64,000 nt of DNA from Ypsolopha sequella (GCA_934047225.1 OW204004.1:6638401-6702400); one strand, 5' to 3'; counted from the stretch's first letter, positions 1 to 9,953 are shown. Notes: generated from the letters alone by a model not told the origin. Program-made: numbers and translations.

Positions 1-1092
1 TAGCTAGTGTTTTATTGAGAAATCCCCGCAAAATCAGTATTTATTGAGATATAATTACGAAAATCTAGTTCCCATTTTAAAAGGCTTAGCTTTAAAATCA
101 AAACCTTGCACTATAATAATAATATTTCGAGCATTAATATATTTGCACTAGAATTTTATTACATTCAGCTTTCTCTTCCTTAAAAATAATTTTGTGCAAT
201 AATCAAGTATTAGTATTGTAGTGCATTTATTTATCTTTATATAGGTAGATAATCTTTTATTTGTCGGCATCAGGAAATTTACGAAAATCTTTCACCAAAA
301 GTCAATAATAGGTACGATGACGAGCGAAGCTTACATGTAAAATAAAGTAAGGAGCTGAGCAAAGCGGAGCGGAGTTAGGCGACAGCCTTAGTTTTAGCAG
401 ACTTCATGATATACACAAAAAAACCTTATCATCATCTTATCATCACGAAAAGAAACCTTATATAATTCCCTCTCATTCATTTCGGTGTGCGGTCTCTTTC
501 TATCAGCTTTCTGCTGCTTTGAGACGCTCGTCAGAGATCTCTGTTTTGCTGAATGGACTAGCTCCAAAGTCGTAAAACAAGTTGAATAAAAAAAAGATAC
601 TGTTTTTGTTGGTCTGATTATAGTGCTAAATATAAATTTTATTGTGGAGAGCATTATTTTTAAAGAGTTTTTAATATTTTGTAGTCGTAAACATTACTTT
701 GTAGTTCAAACGTTTTTATATATGCTTAAGGTTTGTAAAGTTATTTCCATCAATTTTAAAATAAATTTAATTGTGTCCCTTATTTATTCTTCCTTGTTTA
801 AAGAATCTAGCAATACTACCTATATACATATATTATAATATAAGGCACAATCTTTTAAAGTTATCCCAATATTGAGAAATAACAACCAAAGATAGTTCTG
901 AAAATAGTTTTCATGTCGTTAAGAGGCCTCATACGATTTCGTTTCGCGCCCATATTATACAAATGCTCGCTGAATCGAGCTCAAGCTCGCACGTTTTGTG
1001 TGTTTATGTGTTTAGATTTGATGTTTTTGAATGTTTGACATTCAATGACATTTTTTTTTTTGTGAATAGGCCTTGAAATCAAGTTAATTTTT
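1..1092. other. AT-rich non-coding sequence with dispersed repeat pieces
   Basis: I see no convincing coding sequence here. Around 325-415 lies a GC-richer repeat piece (GGAGCTGAGCAAAGCGGAGC) followed by TTAGTTTTAGCAGACTTCATGATATACAC. Related text recurs near 30300-30345 and, inverted, near 51665-51760. Short ORFs in this stretch have no recognisable domain. Confidence 0.5.
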
Positions 1093-1746
1093 GGCCTATT
1101 CCACAAATCCCTTGCGAAGATCGCCTGCGCCGGGGATTTTTGGACTTTTTGTCCAAAAATCCCCTTATTCATTTATTTTTTATGTTTTTATTAAACAACT
1201 AATAAGGTAATCACAGTCTTTATTTTTATAGATAGGTACATAACCATTAACGGTGAAACTGTTTAACTCACATAAAATATGTGTGGACTAAAATATCTCA
1301 TATATTTAGAATAATAAACCAAATCTCGTACTCATTAAAATATCACAGAAAATCTGTTTTCAGTTATCCTCCCATAAATAAGTTCCATAATCACAGATCA
1401 TTTGTACGATAATATTGAATTGTTATACCTATACGAGTTACGTAAAAATACTAGTAGTGGTATGACTGGTAAATAACTTACAACAATTTTTACATATTAT
1501 GTACTCCACTAGAGACAGAATAAAAATAATTGAATTTCGATCAGTTTCGTGTCTGACGTATTCCTTTATTAATTTTGATCGAATTAATTTATTAGTTTTG
1601 ATACAGAACTGCTTCTCTCAGCGACCTTCTGGATTTCTATCAACTTTGGACCATCCATGGGGATTTGGACAGTACAAGAAACTTCGTTAATATTTTGCCG
1701 TTGATACCAACGTGCTTATGAGCCACAAAAGTAAGCAATTCTTTTT

Positions 1747-2180
1747 TTGATGCTCAAATCCCAACTCCCAGATTGGAAACCAGGGACCTTCAAATGCAAT
1801 TTCGAGGAAACAGTAATAAACGCGATGAGAAATTCATTTGAAGATGTCTCAATCGCTGGCTGTTTTGTCCACTATAGAGATGCGATATGGCGAAAAGGAA
1901 AACAATTGGGATTAACTAAACAAACATTTCTGAAAAGATAAGTGGCGCTAAGTGCAATTTTGCCTTTGCTACCACAAGACCATATTTTACAGGGTTGGTT
2001 CTATATTGCTTCCCAAAGTCCCACCGACGACGACAAAAGTAAAGCGTTCAGGCATATACGTAACATGCTAAATCGTTAGTTAAAAGATGATTTCATTAAA
2101 GTATGGTGTGCATTTGGTCAGCAAAACCATACTAATAATCCGATTGAATCCTGGCATACCAAAATAAAAAACGGATAGTG
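1747..2180 (+). pseudogene. MULE transposase fragment, disrupted
   Basis: This is the remnant of a Mutator-like transposase, the DDE enzyme that would move the surrounding element. The frame from 1747 reads a stretch typical of the MULE domain: CNFEETVINAMRNSF, then GCFVHYRDAIWRKGKQLGL. In insect MULEs this region has the form C-D-F-E...A-F...GC-FH..-..W-K...LGL. The frame ends at a TAA near 1940. Family-like sequence resumes in other frames: ILPLLPQDHILQGWFY near 1956-2002, and NNPIESWHTKIKNG near 2134-2177, which matches the TNN-x-E-x-WH motif near the end of the domain. It is therefore broken by frameshifts and stops. No FLYWCH zinc finger was found upstream. It is clearly inactive. Confidence 0.7.
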
Positions 2181-2202
2181 AAAATATCCTAGCCTAACGG
2201 CT

Positions 2203-2541
2203 ACTCACTACATTAAATTTGTGGATATATTAATAATTTGCAATATTCCGCTGGACACTCTTACCATGCTATTCAAAATGCAGACTCAAGCACCGCCCGC
2301 CCTCCCGCATAAAACATGCACAAGCAAAGCAAGCAGTACGAGCACAAAATAAAGCAATCTTAAATAACAAGCAAGAAAACTTATCGACACGTGTTTCGCC
2401 TCTAAACGAGGCATCTTCGGGATGTGTAGTCCACCCAACCGCTCGACAGCAAAAATCCCGCGGGATTATTAATATATCCACAAATTTATGATGGACTTCC
2501 GCAAAGTAACGCCTTTTTCAATAAATTTTACTCACTACATT
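2203..2541. mobile_element. Insertion inside the MULE flanked by 13-bp direct repeats
   Basis: ACTCACTACATT with its preceding T occurs at both ends of this interval (about 2202-2214 and 2529-2541), as expected for a target duplication. Just inside, AAATTTGTGGATATATTAAT (from 2216) and its inverse (ending about 2486) form about 24-bp inverted arms. The middle contains GAGGCGAAACACGTGTCGAT in inverse form. The insertion falls just after the transposase IESWH segment. The element family was not recognised. Confidence 0.55.
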
Positions 2542-3459
2542 GTCGGAATATGCATCATTTTACAGTGTTCGCACCACGCAGTTTCTTAATAATCAAGAAA
2601 GCAAATCAACGCGATCACAAGAGAGCATTTATCGTGATCAATTCATTGAAGAAGTCCAAAGGGAGTTTGTTAACTGTGAAATAACGGTTGGGCACAGAAA
2701 AACTGTTGATTATCGAACTTAGTAATTGTCAGAACGAGTGAAAGGATAACTGTAAAAATTTGATTTACTGTGATATTTTAATTATTCCGAGGTTTGTTTT
2801 GTTATGGTTATTATATGAGAAATGTTATCTCTACACATATGAACATCGTTGTAAATAATTTATCATTGATACCACTACTAGTATTTTTACGTAACTCGTA
2901 TAGGTTTAATTATTCAATATTATTGTACAAATCATCTGTGATTATAGAACTTATTTATGGAGGATTACTGAAAACTGATTTTCTGTGATATTTTAATGAA
3001 TGCAAGATTTAGTTTATTGTTGAAAATATATGAGACAGTTTATCATTTATGTCTACACTGGCAAAGAAAGAACAGATTTTATGTGAGTTAAACAGTGTCA
3101 TCGTTAATGGTTATGTATCTTCGTATAAAAAATAAATACTATCTTTACCTTATTAGTTGTTTTAATAAAAATTAATATGAGGATTTCTAGAACTTTTGTC
3201 CAGAAATCCCCTTCCGTTTTCCTTGAGCGCCGGAAGAGGATTTCTGGATAAAAAGTCCACAAAGTCCACGCAGAGGATTTGTGGAATAAGCCGTATTTTT
3301 TATTTAAATGAAATAATGCTGTGGATAGCCAAAAACAACGACTACTTTTGCGATCTTTTCCGAAAATTTGGCTGTTTTGATTATTTTTCTCTTCTATAAT
3401 TTTATATAAAATTTGTAAAAGGTGCTTCAATGATTCCAAATTTTTTAGTACAATAATGG

Positions 3460-3835
3460 CTTCAGGATGCTGTTGGGGCTGCCCCGCTTCTGCAGTGCAT
3501 CCGGTTTGTTTGTGGATGAGCGTACTGATGACTTTTATGCCATCATGAGGGAGAGAGCAGCCTCGATGCTCTGTAGGGTGCGGGCCAGCTCCAACTCAAT
3601 CCTGAGGGCCATCGGTGGGAGGTACGACTCGCCCATAATGCGCCACCTTGCGGGGGTGCTAGCTAAATACAGATGTGTATCTGAACAGCACCCAATCAGC
3701 AGTAGGGAAATGTACGAAGTTATTTTGTGTTTAGATTAGGAATACTAACATAGGGTAAGATCATTGTTACTAACCAAACTGGACCACATTGTAGTCTGAT
3801 CAATAAACGTTTATATTATTGTATTATTATAATTA
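3460..3835 (+). pseudogene. 3' end of a jockey/CR1-type non-LTR retrotransposon (reverse transcriptase C-terminus plus 3' UTR)
   Basis: The frame starting near 3467 encodes LLGLPRFCSASGLF, then ERTDDFYAIMRERAASMLCR and VRASSNSILRAIGGRYDSPI. This is the characteristic C-terminal tail of lepidopteran jockey/CR1-like reverse transcriptases, beyond the catalytic domain. It ends at a TAG at 3737-3739. A short 3' UTR follows with AATAAA near 3801, which may mark the element's polyadenylation site. The catalytic core and ORF1 are absent, so this is a 5'-truncated copy. The family call rests on remembered similarity and has not been searched. Confidence 0.65.
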
Positions 3836-3889
3836 TTCCATAGAAGACTTTGTTACCAATGGACTTTATTTTTGTCATCCGATCTAAAC

Positions 3890-4120
3890 TGAAAACAGCT
3901 TAATGACCTGAGCCTGGTGAACCGAGGACGCTCCGCCAGTCCTGTGACGACCTAGGTCGCCTCTTGGGATTTTGGCGTGAGCTGGGCTGGCTAGAATAGA
4001 CGGCCCCACACTTTTCCTCGCACAAAGGTCCAAAAAAGACACTAGTTGCGGAAACTGAGCCCACCAAGAAGAAGAAGAAGACTTGAGCCTGCTATGAAAC
4101 CTGAGCCCCTTACGGCAAAA
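3890..4120. repeat. Probable non-LTR retrotransposon 3' tail with GAA microsatellite
   Basis: A GC-richer block (CTGAGCCTGGTGAACCGAGG, then CCTAGGTCGCC) ends in a run of GAAGAAGAAGAAG at about 4067-4081, as is common at retrotransposon 3' ends. A reverse-strand ORF across it has no recognisable domain and is not called as a gene. Confidence 0.35.
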
Positions 4121-4207
4121 TTTGGCAAAACGGCTTTTGTAGTGAAATAAACAAAGAAATAGAAAAAGTGGTTCACTCAATCGATTCGATTTGGAACGGG
4201 CTTTCAT

Positions 4208-4805
4208 ACCATGTATGTAATGAGGTGGCAGAGCTGATGCCGAGCTCGACTGTGGAGGCACTACCATCTTACTCGCAAACCCCCCGGAAGTTAATCGGGG
4301 GAGAGTAAGAGGGCAGTTCCAAGGCACAACCAGCGGGCCTATTATATATCTCTAGTTGCCTTCTGGACTGGGTGCCTATCATCAAAAACATAGATATACT
4401 ATCGAATTCCGATTTCCTAAGGATATGTTCGCACTTGAAGTGACGACACAGATTGTTAATAGTTCAATACCCAATAAAGGCAATTTTGAAATTTCAGTTT
4501 TTATCTATGTTTTTGATGATACGCACCCAGTTCAGTTGGCAACCAAAGATAAAGAATAGGGGGGCAGGTGGCCCATGCCTGGGACCGATTGATGGCGGTA
4601 TAACCATCACCAATTGCCGGCCTTTTAATAAAACAGGCCCGGTAGCGGCGTCACTAGTGCGAGGGTTTCGGCACCGCGCTTACAAACCCGCCTGAACAGC
4701 GTGTGTGAGTATGGGCATTTCTTCCAGGAGGACCACCAACAGTGGCCAAATATTGGTAAGCCCTATGTCTAGCAGCGGACGAAGACAGGCTGATGGATGG
4801 ATCGA
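4208..4805 (+). repeat. RTE-like/SINE-like element ending in (ATGG)n, interrupted by a MITE
   Basis: The head (GAGCTGATGCCGAGCTCGAC) and tail (CCCGCCTGAACAGCGTGTG, then GCGGACGAAGACAGGCTGA and GGATGGATC) match the contiguous copy at 30480-30700 and the truncated copy at 24225-24402. The element is split here by a MITE at about 4332-4565. The simple-repeat 3' end and repeated truncation suggest retroposition, probably as an RTE-type 3' tail or a SINE using one. Pieces of the head recur inverted at 31671-31708 and near 55260, and the head appears to have seeded the minisatellite at 18.15 kb. Confidence 0.55.
4332..4565. mobile_element. Palindromic MITE, about 234 bp (uninterrupted copy)
   Basis: Long inverted ends fold back: CCTATTATATATCTCTAG on the left pairs with CCTATTCTTTATCTTTGG on the right, then CTGGGTGCCTATCATCAAAA with CTGGGTGCGTATCATCAAAA. 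A second copy at 56467-58339 is split by another transposon and has a clean 3-bp target duplication (ACC). A protein-like frame across the right half (VTTQIVNSSIPN) is present in both copies but is explained by the repeat itself. Confidence 0.7.
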
Positions 4806-6060
4806 TGGAAGTAAATTATATTAAAATCTTCTCATTTCTTAAAAAAACATCGCAAAAATTTCTAAAGATATTTTTATAATTTCATAGCCCTTACGATAAT
4901 TTGGGCATACCTATATATTATTTATGGATTACAATATGTAAACTTTATTAAACTCTGAAACGAACAGACATTTCATAAACCCTTTAGTTGTTCTTTTTTT
5001 TATAATAAAATTGGCGTAAAAAGTCGTTGTTTTTTTTCCAGAATCCGCCCCTTTCACACTGCGGGCCTTTCCGATTAGAGTAACAGTGATCGATGCAAGC
5101 GCGATCTAAAGACATTTAAAGATCCATTTTTATTTTTTTCTCAAAACATTTTCATGAATTCAAGAAAAACATCGCAAATTCGCTGGTGATACGTGTCCGC
5201 AGCGCTAGAAGCGAGCATTCTGATGTAGAATTTCTGACGGTATGAGTTCAAAAGCACTTAATAATATTGTTGTGTCGGATGGGCAGGGCCTTATGAGTGA
5301 TCAAAAAGTTGTTGAAAACTTACCTATTAGATATCCCAAAGTGACGTCATCTGATTCATTAATGATATTACAAATTTTTCCGAAACTAGTTCGATGAGAA
5401 CTGAAAACAAAAAAAAATACAAAATCCTCATTTACAATAAGGAGTTTTCCAGAAGTGGGATTAGAAATGGTACATAGACGGCGTTATGCAAATTTGACTA
5501 GTTATAAGTATGATGTGAATAGATCAGTGCTCATCAATGCTAATTACTAGGTGTACATATAGTACATTACTACCGCGGCCTGTAATGGCTGCGTTGCTGG
5601 CATCGCTTAAAATGGTGGCCGAAAGCGCAGCTCCAGGTGTACACAGCGGGGTTGGCATTGCAGCCCTTCATGGACAAGCTGGAATAAAGGTGGAATTAAG
5701 GACCGAAGGTGTATGTATGTATGACTCAGTTCGGTACTATCGGCAATGAGAGCGTGTAGATGAGCTGGACAGGTTATATTTTTTTGCATTATTTTAATTT
5801 CCCTGAAAATAGATATCGAAGGATTTCCTTCAAAATATTCGAGAGGTATAAAAAAACTTGAATATATTGTACAAACCTGAAATATGCTTGTATGTCCTTT
5901 ACCATAGCTCTGCTTAAGCAAATTCCCGCCCCAAATCTGGCGTAATATGTTAATCTCCACGACTGTAATTAATCAATAAAAAAAAATCATATTGTATTAT
6001 ATATTTAAATTTATCAAAATATTTACCAATATCACATAACATTTTTTTAAATTGGAAGTA
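4806..6060. other. Non-coding sequence with repeat fragments and one GC-rich island
   Basis: Near 5035-5090 lies a degraded piece of the CCGACTTTTT...CCGTCCCTCTCGCACTG repeat family seen at 19.7, 20.5, 25.3, 29.3 and 62.9 kb. At about 5570-5720 is a GC-richer stretch with an open frame (MAALLASLKMVAESAAPGVH and onward). It has no recognisable domain. It could be a gene or retrotransposon fragment, but I cannot support either. Confidence 0.4.
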
Positions 6061-6119
6061 TTTTATTTGCAGTCTGTTGTAGCGTGATGTCGAAAATGGC
6101 AAAAATTTAAATGCGTGCG

Positions 6120-6822
6120 ATTAATAAGTATCTGTGCTTAAACAATTTTAGTATGGAACGAGTTAATCAAGACTTACAGGTTGCACGTTGATGCGCCGAA
6201 TTTAAACGTGGAAGAACATTTACCAAAGATGACCCTCGCTCGGGTCGCCCCACAACGGTAGTGACCGAAGAAATGGTTAAAAAATTCGAAAATATTGTTA
6301 TAGCAGATCGACGAATCACGGTACGTTTTATAGCCTAGGAAATAAAGTTTTCTACTGGTAGTGTGCAAAGCATTTTAATTTTACACGAACGCTTGGAGAT
6401 GAAAAAAGTACCCGCGCGCTGGGTCTCCAGAATGCTTACCGATGTACAAACACAAAACAATTCTCGAGCTTCATTGGAACTCGCGTAAACGTCATTACTC
6501 GCCCAGATGAAGGCAGTCTAAATCTGCTGAAACTGGTCGGCTTTCCCGATCATAACACGTATTGAGGTGAGCTGTTTTTATATAAATTCATTGGAACTGT
6601 TATAACAAGATACTGATCGTTCTTTGGCTCGATTTACAACCATGGATGAAACGTGCTTTCGCCATTACGATCCAGAAACCAAATTACAGTCCATGACTTG
6701 CAAAAGACCATCATCTCCAACTCCTAAGAAATTTAAGGCGAATTGTTCCACCGGAAAGATCATAAACTCTCTTTTCCGGGATAGTAAAGGGGTCGTCATG
6801 TTAGAATATTTCTTGAGTTAAA
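6120..6822 (+). pseudogene. Mariner transposase remnant, N-terminal and middle part
   Basis: Mariner transposases are DDE/D enzymes that cut and paste their element at TA sites. The plus strand from about 6205 reads FKRGRTFTKDDPRSGRPTTV, then, near 6288-6480, IVIADRRITVRFIA and KFSTGSVQSILILHERLEMK (helix-turn-helix region) and RWVSRMLTDVQTQNN (the WVPR-L-like linker of mariners). After a 105-bp insertion it resumes near 6620 with LARFTTMDETCFRHYDPETK, which contains the first catalytic aspartate of the DET motif. The frame contains a TAG (near 6336) and ends at about 6822. The catalytic middle is missing, so it is inactive. Confidence 0.75.
6482..6598 (+). mobile_element. 105-bp insertion with a 12-bp target duplication, carrying a hammerhead-like core
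   Basis: TTCATTGGAACT occurs at 6470-6481 and again at 6587-6598. Removing 105 bp plus one copy restores a normal mariner reading (RASLELL, then LARFTTMDET). The insert contains CAGATGA-A-GGCAG-loop-CTGCT-GAAAC and continues with text that aligns to the repeat at 8661-8740 (GTCGGCTTT, CATAAC, GGTGAGCTG). It is thus a short member of a dispersed family, inserted with target duplication. No terminal inverted repeat is seen, which favours retroposition. Confidence 0.65.
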
Positions 6823-6967
6823 ATCACTTGTACGTTATAGTTTCACTTTATAGCAACGTAACTAATAAACGATAATTCGCTGCCTATAAATATGCCGGTT
6901 TATAAAGCAGTTACCTAAATACTTCAACTTTTTTTAGACTGTACTTCACAAAAATCAACGCGACTCA

Positions 6968-7206
6968 ATGTTGAGGGAGTATCTGAGAGGACAGAGATTC
7001 GAAAATGATAAAGCAGTAGTCGCTGCAGTACAAGGATTTTTAGATACTCAGGACAAAGAGTTATTCAAGAAAGGAATTTTAAGCCTAGAAAAATTGTTTT
7101 CCCACTGTATTATGCAAAAGGTGACTATATTGAAAAATAAAATAACATTTAATAAAAGTTACCGACAACATACACATTATTACTTTTTATTGAACGCCCC
7201 ACAGTG
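6968..7206 (+). pseudogene. Mariner transposase C-terminal remnant
   Basis: The frame reads LREYLRGQRFENDKAVVAAV, then QGFLDTQDKELFKKGI and LSLEKLFSHCI. It resembles the mariner C-terminus, where a variable E-x-V-x-x-A segment is followed by W-L-x-x-Q, a phenylalanine, a G-I-x-x-L-x-x-R-W segment and a cysteine. It probably belongs to the same decayed element as 6120-6822, with the catalytic middle lost between. The reading ends with an AATAAAA-rich stretch. Its separation by about 145 bp of unrelated sequence leaves open that it is a second element. Confidence 0.55.
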
Positions 7207-7384
7207 AACGAAACATTCGCCGTGTATATGTAATGTCTCTTTTTTACAAAAATAAATAATTTGATTTGATTTTGTTTCATAACAGCGGTGAACGAAAAAA
7301 GCGTAGAACTCGTGGTTCAAACAAGTTGTCATTTAAAAATGGTACCAGAGACCAAAGACATACTAAACTATAGACTCGCAGTTC

Positions 7385-7630
7385 CTTGTTTAGAGCGGTT
7401 TTGCAGCCAGATTGTAAAAACCCGTCTTTTTCTAATTAATCTAAACAGAACACTTAAATTTAAAATTCACTCAATAGTTATTCAATTAAACCTTATTTCG
7501 TATATATTGTGTATGTTGCCATCGCCAAATTGTCATTGGTTTCTGTAAATTAGAATTTAAACAAAATTGAATTTAAAACTCTAATTTACAGAAACTAATT
7601 GAAACTTTGCGATGGCAACATAGACATACA
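7385..7630. repeat. Foldback repeat family A, copy 1
   Basis: The segment from GAGCGGTTTTGCAGCCAG to the inverted pair TCTGTAAATTAGAATTTAAA / TTAAAACTCTAATTTACAGA is shared with 11120-11345 and, inverted, 17310-17475. All three share CTAATTAATC-AACAGAACACTTA and end with TTGCGATGGCAAC-like text. It looks like a non-autonomous DNA element. The short frames it opens are not genes. Confidence 0.6.
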
Positions 7631-7999
7631 TAATATATGACCACTTATTTCAAACTAGATATTTATTTAATTTAGGGTGCAAAAACTGAAAATTTACCAC
7701 CCTTTTAAAGTAGTCTGCCAGGTGACCATGCTGCAAAAAAAAAACGGTACGGCACCCGGAACTACTTTGTAGTAGGATGAACAAATAATACATACATTGA
7801 GGAAAATTTATCTTTTTATTTATGTTTTATTTAGAAGCAGTTTTCCCAGATTTTTCCCTAGAAATTATATTTAAGGCTTTTAAAGAGTGTAATTATTTAA
7901 TTTTAAGAATTCAACACACCAAATGAACTAGCGAAGTATTGAGAAAAGCTTAAGCCCGGCGCAAACGAAATGTATCTGAGATTATTAATAATAACAGGT

Positions 8000-8400
8000 A
8001 ATTAAATACTGTATAGAGGGCATCATCAAAATCAATGGCATAGTGTAAGAAATTGCTATTTGTCTAGTGGCATGGGTAATATTGAGGTATATCAAATAGT
8101 AATCGATAATAGAAGCCCTTTGTGGAAGACTTAGTTCAGCCTTAATTAGAATGAGGCAACTTACTGATGTAGCTACTGCTAGATTAGTGTATTTTAATTA
8201 TTTTCACAGCATTATGTCATATGGTATGCTGCTGTAGGGTAGGGCTGCGGATGCAGACGCATTATTTATTTTACAAAAGCTAGACTATACTCTATATAGC
8301 ATGAAGCAGCGAGATTCATTAAGAGAAAAAATTAAGGACATATATTTAATATTAACGCTTCGTTATGAATTTTTACCAAGGTTAATAAGTGTGTCTGTAA
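8000..8400 (+). pseudogene. CR1/jockey-type reverse transcriptase fragment, decayed
   Basis: From about 8120 the plus strand reads LCGRLSSALIRMRQLTDVAT, then ARLVYFNYFHSIMSYGMLL, then, after a stop, GRAADADALFILQKLDYTLY and RDSLREKIKDIYL. This matches the region after the catalytic palm of CR1/jockey RTs, where R-L-x-x-A...A-Y-F-x-x-F-x-S-x-x-x-Y-G-I-x-x-W-G...F-x-x-Q-K is usual. The expected tryptophan after MLL is a TAG stop. No endonuclease or palm YxDD is visible, so only a short truncated piece remains. Confidence 0.65.
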
Positions 8401-8639
8401 GGTAAATTAAATAAATAAATAAATGATATATGTCAATAAAAATATCAATACTTTCCCGAGGCTAGGTGAGCATATAGAAACCCGAAATAAACATAAATTA
8501 GCTTTTCCAAAAGTCAGACTTGCCAAAGTAAGTACCTCTTTCGTATCAGTTTGTCAGAGAATAAGTAAAAACTTTATGAAGCAGGGCTTATTGAAAATGG
8601 CATGTTATACTCGTGAGGCATGTCTTCGTGAGGGTGTCG

Positions 8640-8760
8640 CACGCGCCGAAGCACCTCGCGAAGCCTGATGAAGGTCACTCTTATGTTGACCGAAACGTCG
8701 AGTTTTTCTCGCATAAATCATAGTGAGTCTTAGCTGTGTTATCTATTTCGTTATAATAGT
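8640..8760 (+). repeat. Short repeat with a hammerhead-like core, copy 2
   Basis: CTGATGA-A-GGTCA-loop-TGACC-GAAAC spans 8665-8696. The downstream text (GTCGAGTTTTTCTCGCATAA, then AGTGAGTCTTAGCTG) aligns to the insertion inside the mariner at 6482-6586. Less complete relatives of the core are at 11567-11596 and 21058-21085. Confidence 0.5.
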
Positions 8761-9262
8761 AGTTTATGAAATTGACACAAAAATAGGTTATTAAAACACG
8801 AGTGTGAGTTTAAAAAACGAGCCGTATTACTTTGTAACTTTTCTTTGTATCAAAGATAATAAGAAAAAAATAAAAAAGGAAAAATTGCATCATCAGCAGG
8901 ACTAATCGAACGAGCGAGATTAGGCATGCATTTATTTGTAGATTTGTACCTTTGTTGTATTAATTGCATTATATTACCAATATTTACAATATTATTATTC
9001 CTTTATATATTTTTTATTCAAGTTTTAATTTTATAAAATTAAATTAATTATGAATTAGTATACAAAACTTTTATATCTAGATTATTTAGTTGTATTGGAT
9101 TTTTTTTACATCATGTTGAATGTGTAATACTTATGTATGTACCTATAAATTACAAAATAATTTTATTTGAAGGACTAACTGGAACTATCAAATGATATTG
9201 ATCTAATATTGCTTCTGTTATATTATGTTATATGCTTCTCGATGACTTATGATTACTGGCGA
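8761..9262. other. AT-rich stretch, nothing recognised
   Basis: Low-complexity AT-rich sequence with no coding signal. If the fringe-like exon at 9274-9424 is real, this is its downstream intron. I found no matching next exon here. Confidence 0.4.
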
Positions 9263-9273
9263 AGTTCTCTTAC

Positions 9274-9424
9274 CCCACGTTCATGAATAACCTTATGAGA
9301 AGGCTCGTCTTTGTCGAAATATTTGCGACCAAGGTACCAGTTTTTTTTGTAACTATATTTTTCAAGTTCATCGACAAGCTTGGGAACATTAACGTAGTTG
9401 TCGTCATCGAAGAGACAAAGCCAC
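9274..9424 (-). CDS. Single exon of a fringe-like glycosyltransferase
   Basis: Fringe is a Golgi beta-1,3-N-acetylglucosaminyltransferase that extends O-fucose on Notch. This minus-strand exon reads W-L-C-L-F-DDDNYVNVPKLVDELEKY and then NWYLGRKYFDKDEPSHK. The DDD of DDDNYVNVP is the manganese-binding motif of the family, and the spacing to WYLG matches fringe. The exon has a polypyrimidine tract and TTTTCAG acceptor at its 5' side (9425 upward) and GTAAGA at its 3' side (9268-9273). At 151 nt, a single base completes a codon from the previous exon. A leucine replaces the usual histidine of C-H-F/V-DDD. No neighbouring fringe exon was found, so it may be one exon of a gene with long introns, a divergent paralogue, or an isolated captured exon. 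Confidence 0.6.
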
Positions 9425-9662
9425 CTGAAAATAAAAAAAACACCTGTAAAGTGTACGTTTTGCATAAAGTACGTATCAATGAAGATGTTATCTATTTGAA
9501 AATACTCGTATGTCTCAAACACACCCACAGATTTTCTCAATATTTTAAAAATGTGGAGACCCATATAATTTTTTCACCTACAATATGCAGAAATTAACTT
9601 GGCACCCTAAATCCCTCCCGCAAGGTCTCCGCCAACCTTTGCGGGTAAACTGAGGTGCCGAG

Positions 9663-9953
9663 TTAACTTCTCCGAGTAGAATAAACTAAATCGCAGTACT
9701 TGCACAATTTTAGATATAAATAAATACAATAGCCGCTTTTTTGTTCAGTTTTAACACGTGCATTTTTGTGCATAATCATCCTTAGATTAAATTTAATTCG
9801 AGCCAACTCAAGGTCTGTTGGCCGGTGCCCCTTGTTTGGGCCAAGACGAACCAAAAGAAGCAGGGCATTTCGTACTTTTTCTCGTATTTTCGAATTCTTC
9901 ATAGCTTCGGCCTGGACGAGCCTCAAATTTTCAGAATAAGATGCAGATAGCAA
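9663..9953 (-). CDS. Unrecognised open frame upstream of the fringe-like exon
   Basis: The minus strand encodes ENLRLVQAEAMKNSKIREKV, then RNALLLLVRLGPNKGHRPTD and LELARIKFNLRMIMHKNARV. The composition is protein-like, with charged helical stretches and no low complexity. It lies 5' of the fringe-like exon on the same strand, but it does not resemble fringe and no shared splice phase could be established. It could be an exon of an unknown gene or part of a mobile element. The adjacent stretch 9600-9660 (CGCAAGGTCTCCGCCAACCT) looks repeat-like. Weak call. Confidence 0.25.
   Translation of the reverse strand: MLSASYSENLRLVQAEAMKNSKIREKVRNALLLLVRLGPNKGHRPTDLELARIKFNLRMIMHKNARVKTEQKSGYCIYLYLKLCKYCDLVYSTRRS

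Larger units (their letters stand above)
1093..3292. mobile_element. Degenerate Mutator-like (MULE) DNA transposon with long terminal inverted repeats
   Basis: The two ends are long imperfect inverted repeats of roughly 400 bp, about 1093-1480 and 2845-3292. Near 1429-1463 and 2870-2904 the match is about 35 bp without a mismatch. The tips read GGCCTATTCCACAAATCC on the left and, reverse complemented, GGCTTATTCCACAAATCC on the right. The 9 bp outside each tip (TTAATTTTT and GTATTTTTT) agree at 7 of 9 positions, which fits a decayed 9-bp target duplication as made by Mutator elements. The interior carries a broken MULE transposase. I am confident of the inverted ends and fairly confident of the family. 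Confidence 0.75.

Noticed and set aside
4356..4695. Frames encoding VTTQIVNSSIPN...ISVF, also present at 58100-58333
   Set aside because: Conservation is due to two copies of the same palindromic MITE. The frame runs through its terminal repeat and has no start context.
5537..5749. GC-rich frame MAALLASLKMVAESAAPGVH as a possible exon
   Set aside because: It has no domain, no clear splice sites and no neighbouring exons. It is mentioned only as an unassigned island.
7288..7548. Frame KTRLFLINLNRTLKFKIHSI shared by 7.4 and 17.4 kb
   Set aside because: It is shared because both loci carry foldback repeat family A. The sequence is the repeat, not a protein.
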